Positions 14,109-14,547 of a stretch of DNA of 14,547 nucleotides are shown here, in pieces. This DNA is from an uncultured Pedobacter sp. (GTDB lineage Bacteria > Bacteroidota > Bacteroidia > Sphingobacteriales > Sphingobacteriaceae), in contig NZ_CAMLHF010000147.1 in NCBI RefSeq assembly GCF_946479715.1, forward strand, positions 1-14,547, written 5' to 3'. Positions within the stretch are counted from its first letter, which is position 1, and the number at the start of each line of letters is the position of its first letter. A program made the translations under genes and the position numbers. The notes beneath the pieces are model-generated. The model had not been told where the DNA came from. It searched no databases and saw only the letters and a list, made by a program, of their open reading frames with translations.

Positions 14109-14547
14109 ATGGCCAAGAATTTCGAAGAGTTTAACCTAAATCGACAGATTTTAAATGCTGTAGCTGATGCAGGCTTTACTGTTGCTACTCCTATACAAGA
14201 AAAAGCAATAGCCCCTGTATTATCGGGTCAGGATATTTTTGGTATTGCCGAAACCGGAACAGGTAAAACTGCTGCTTATGTTTTGCCTATTCTAATGCAA
14301 TTGAAATATGCACAAGGAGATTCTGCACGTGCATTAATATTAGCTCCAACGAGAGAGTTGGCCATGCAGATCACTGAGCATATCCAGATTTTCTCTAAAT
14401 ATACAGATCTGCGTACTGTTGTGGTTTATGGAGGACTTGGGCCTAAAACTCAGATCGAACAGATTAAAGCTGGTGTTGATATTATTGTGGCTACACCAGG
14501 AAGATTTTTAGATATTTATTTAGCCGGTCATATTAATACTCAATACA
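14109..14547 (+). CDS. DEAD-box RNA helicase, N-terminal part
   Basis: ATP-dependent RNA helicase of the SF2 DEAD-box family, probably acting in ribosome assembly or mRNA turnover. The frame is open from ATG 14109 to the window edge, giving 146 codons with no stop. Motifs in order are the Q motif (FEEFNLNRQIL, then TPIQ at residues 28-31), motif I AETGTGKT, motif Ia APTRELA, the GG segment (YGGLG) and motif Ib TPGRF. The DEAD motif itself and the second RecA domain lie beyond the window. It is divergent from pyrC with 169 bp between the starts. Which RhlE/CsdA-type subfamily it belongs to cannot be decided without the C-terminal extension. Confidence 0.95.
   Translation, partial: MAKNFEEFNLNRQILNAVADAGFTVATPIQEKAIAPVLSGQDIFGIAETGTGKTAAYVLPILMQLKYAQGDSARALILAPTRELAMQITEHIQIFSKYTDLRTVVVYGGLGPKTQIEQIKAGVDIIVATPGRFLDIYLAGHINTQY

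Overview
The window looks like chromosomal housekeeping DNA of a low-GC Bacteroidota, most probably a Sphingobacteriaceae relative such as Pedobacter (inference; no rRNA is present). The supporting signs are gliding-type ABC transporter genes (gldA, gldF, gldG), a DUF3810 protein, a single-chain eukaryote-like glycyl-tRNA synthetase, the Bacteroidota -7 promoter box TAnnTTTG in front of many genes, and few Shine-Dalgarno sites. No phage, insertion sequence, CRISPR or defence locus was seen. The first 46 bases are not genomic: they are Illumina P5/TruSeq adapter, so the window starts at the end of an untrimmed contig.

Layout. (1) 47-1524, minus strand: glycyl-tRNA synthetase, whose last few codons are replaced by adapter. 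(2) 1630-7194, plus strand: gldA, two paralogous small outer-membrane beta-barrel proteins, gldF, gldG and dnaN. A strong terminator (3019-3050) separates the first barrel gene from the second. The second barrel gene lies 10 nt before gldF, and gldF overlaps gldG. dnaN follows after 34 nt and has its own promoter box. (3) 7271-8692, plus strand: a two-repeat lipoprotein (DUF4397-like) and a DedA membrane protein, separated by a terminator. (4) 8694-13939, minus strand: read in transcription order, a dihydroorotase that overlaps a DUF3810 membrane metallopeptidase-like gene by one base (TAATG), then hscA, then a secreted zinc phospholipase C/S1-P1-like protein that meets dedA tail to tail. (5) 13940-14108: divergent promoter region holding a perfect 26-bp inverted repeat of REP type. 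(6) 14109 to the end, plus strand: the start of a DEAD-box RNA helicase.

How the genes relate. GldA (ATPase), GldF (permease) and GldG (periplasmic partner) should form one ABC machine at the inner membrane. The barrel genes between them may be its envelope neighbours or may be incidental. The remaining genes are separate housekeeping functions: translation, replication clamp, Fe-S assembly, pyrimidine synthesis, RNA metabolism and envelope upkeep. The most notable points are the adapter artefact in a protein C-terminus, the REP-like palindrome between divergent promoters, the placement of TAnnTTTG boxes only 4-7 nt before several start codons (pointing to leaderless or nearly leaderless mRNAs), the barrel-gldFG arrangement, and a dihydroorotase with Gln in place of the first His of its HxH metal motif. 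I found no clear case for a wholly new biological system.
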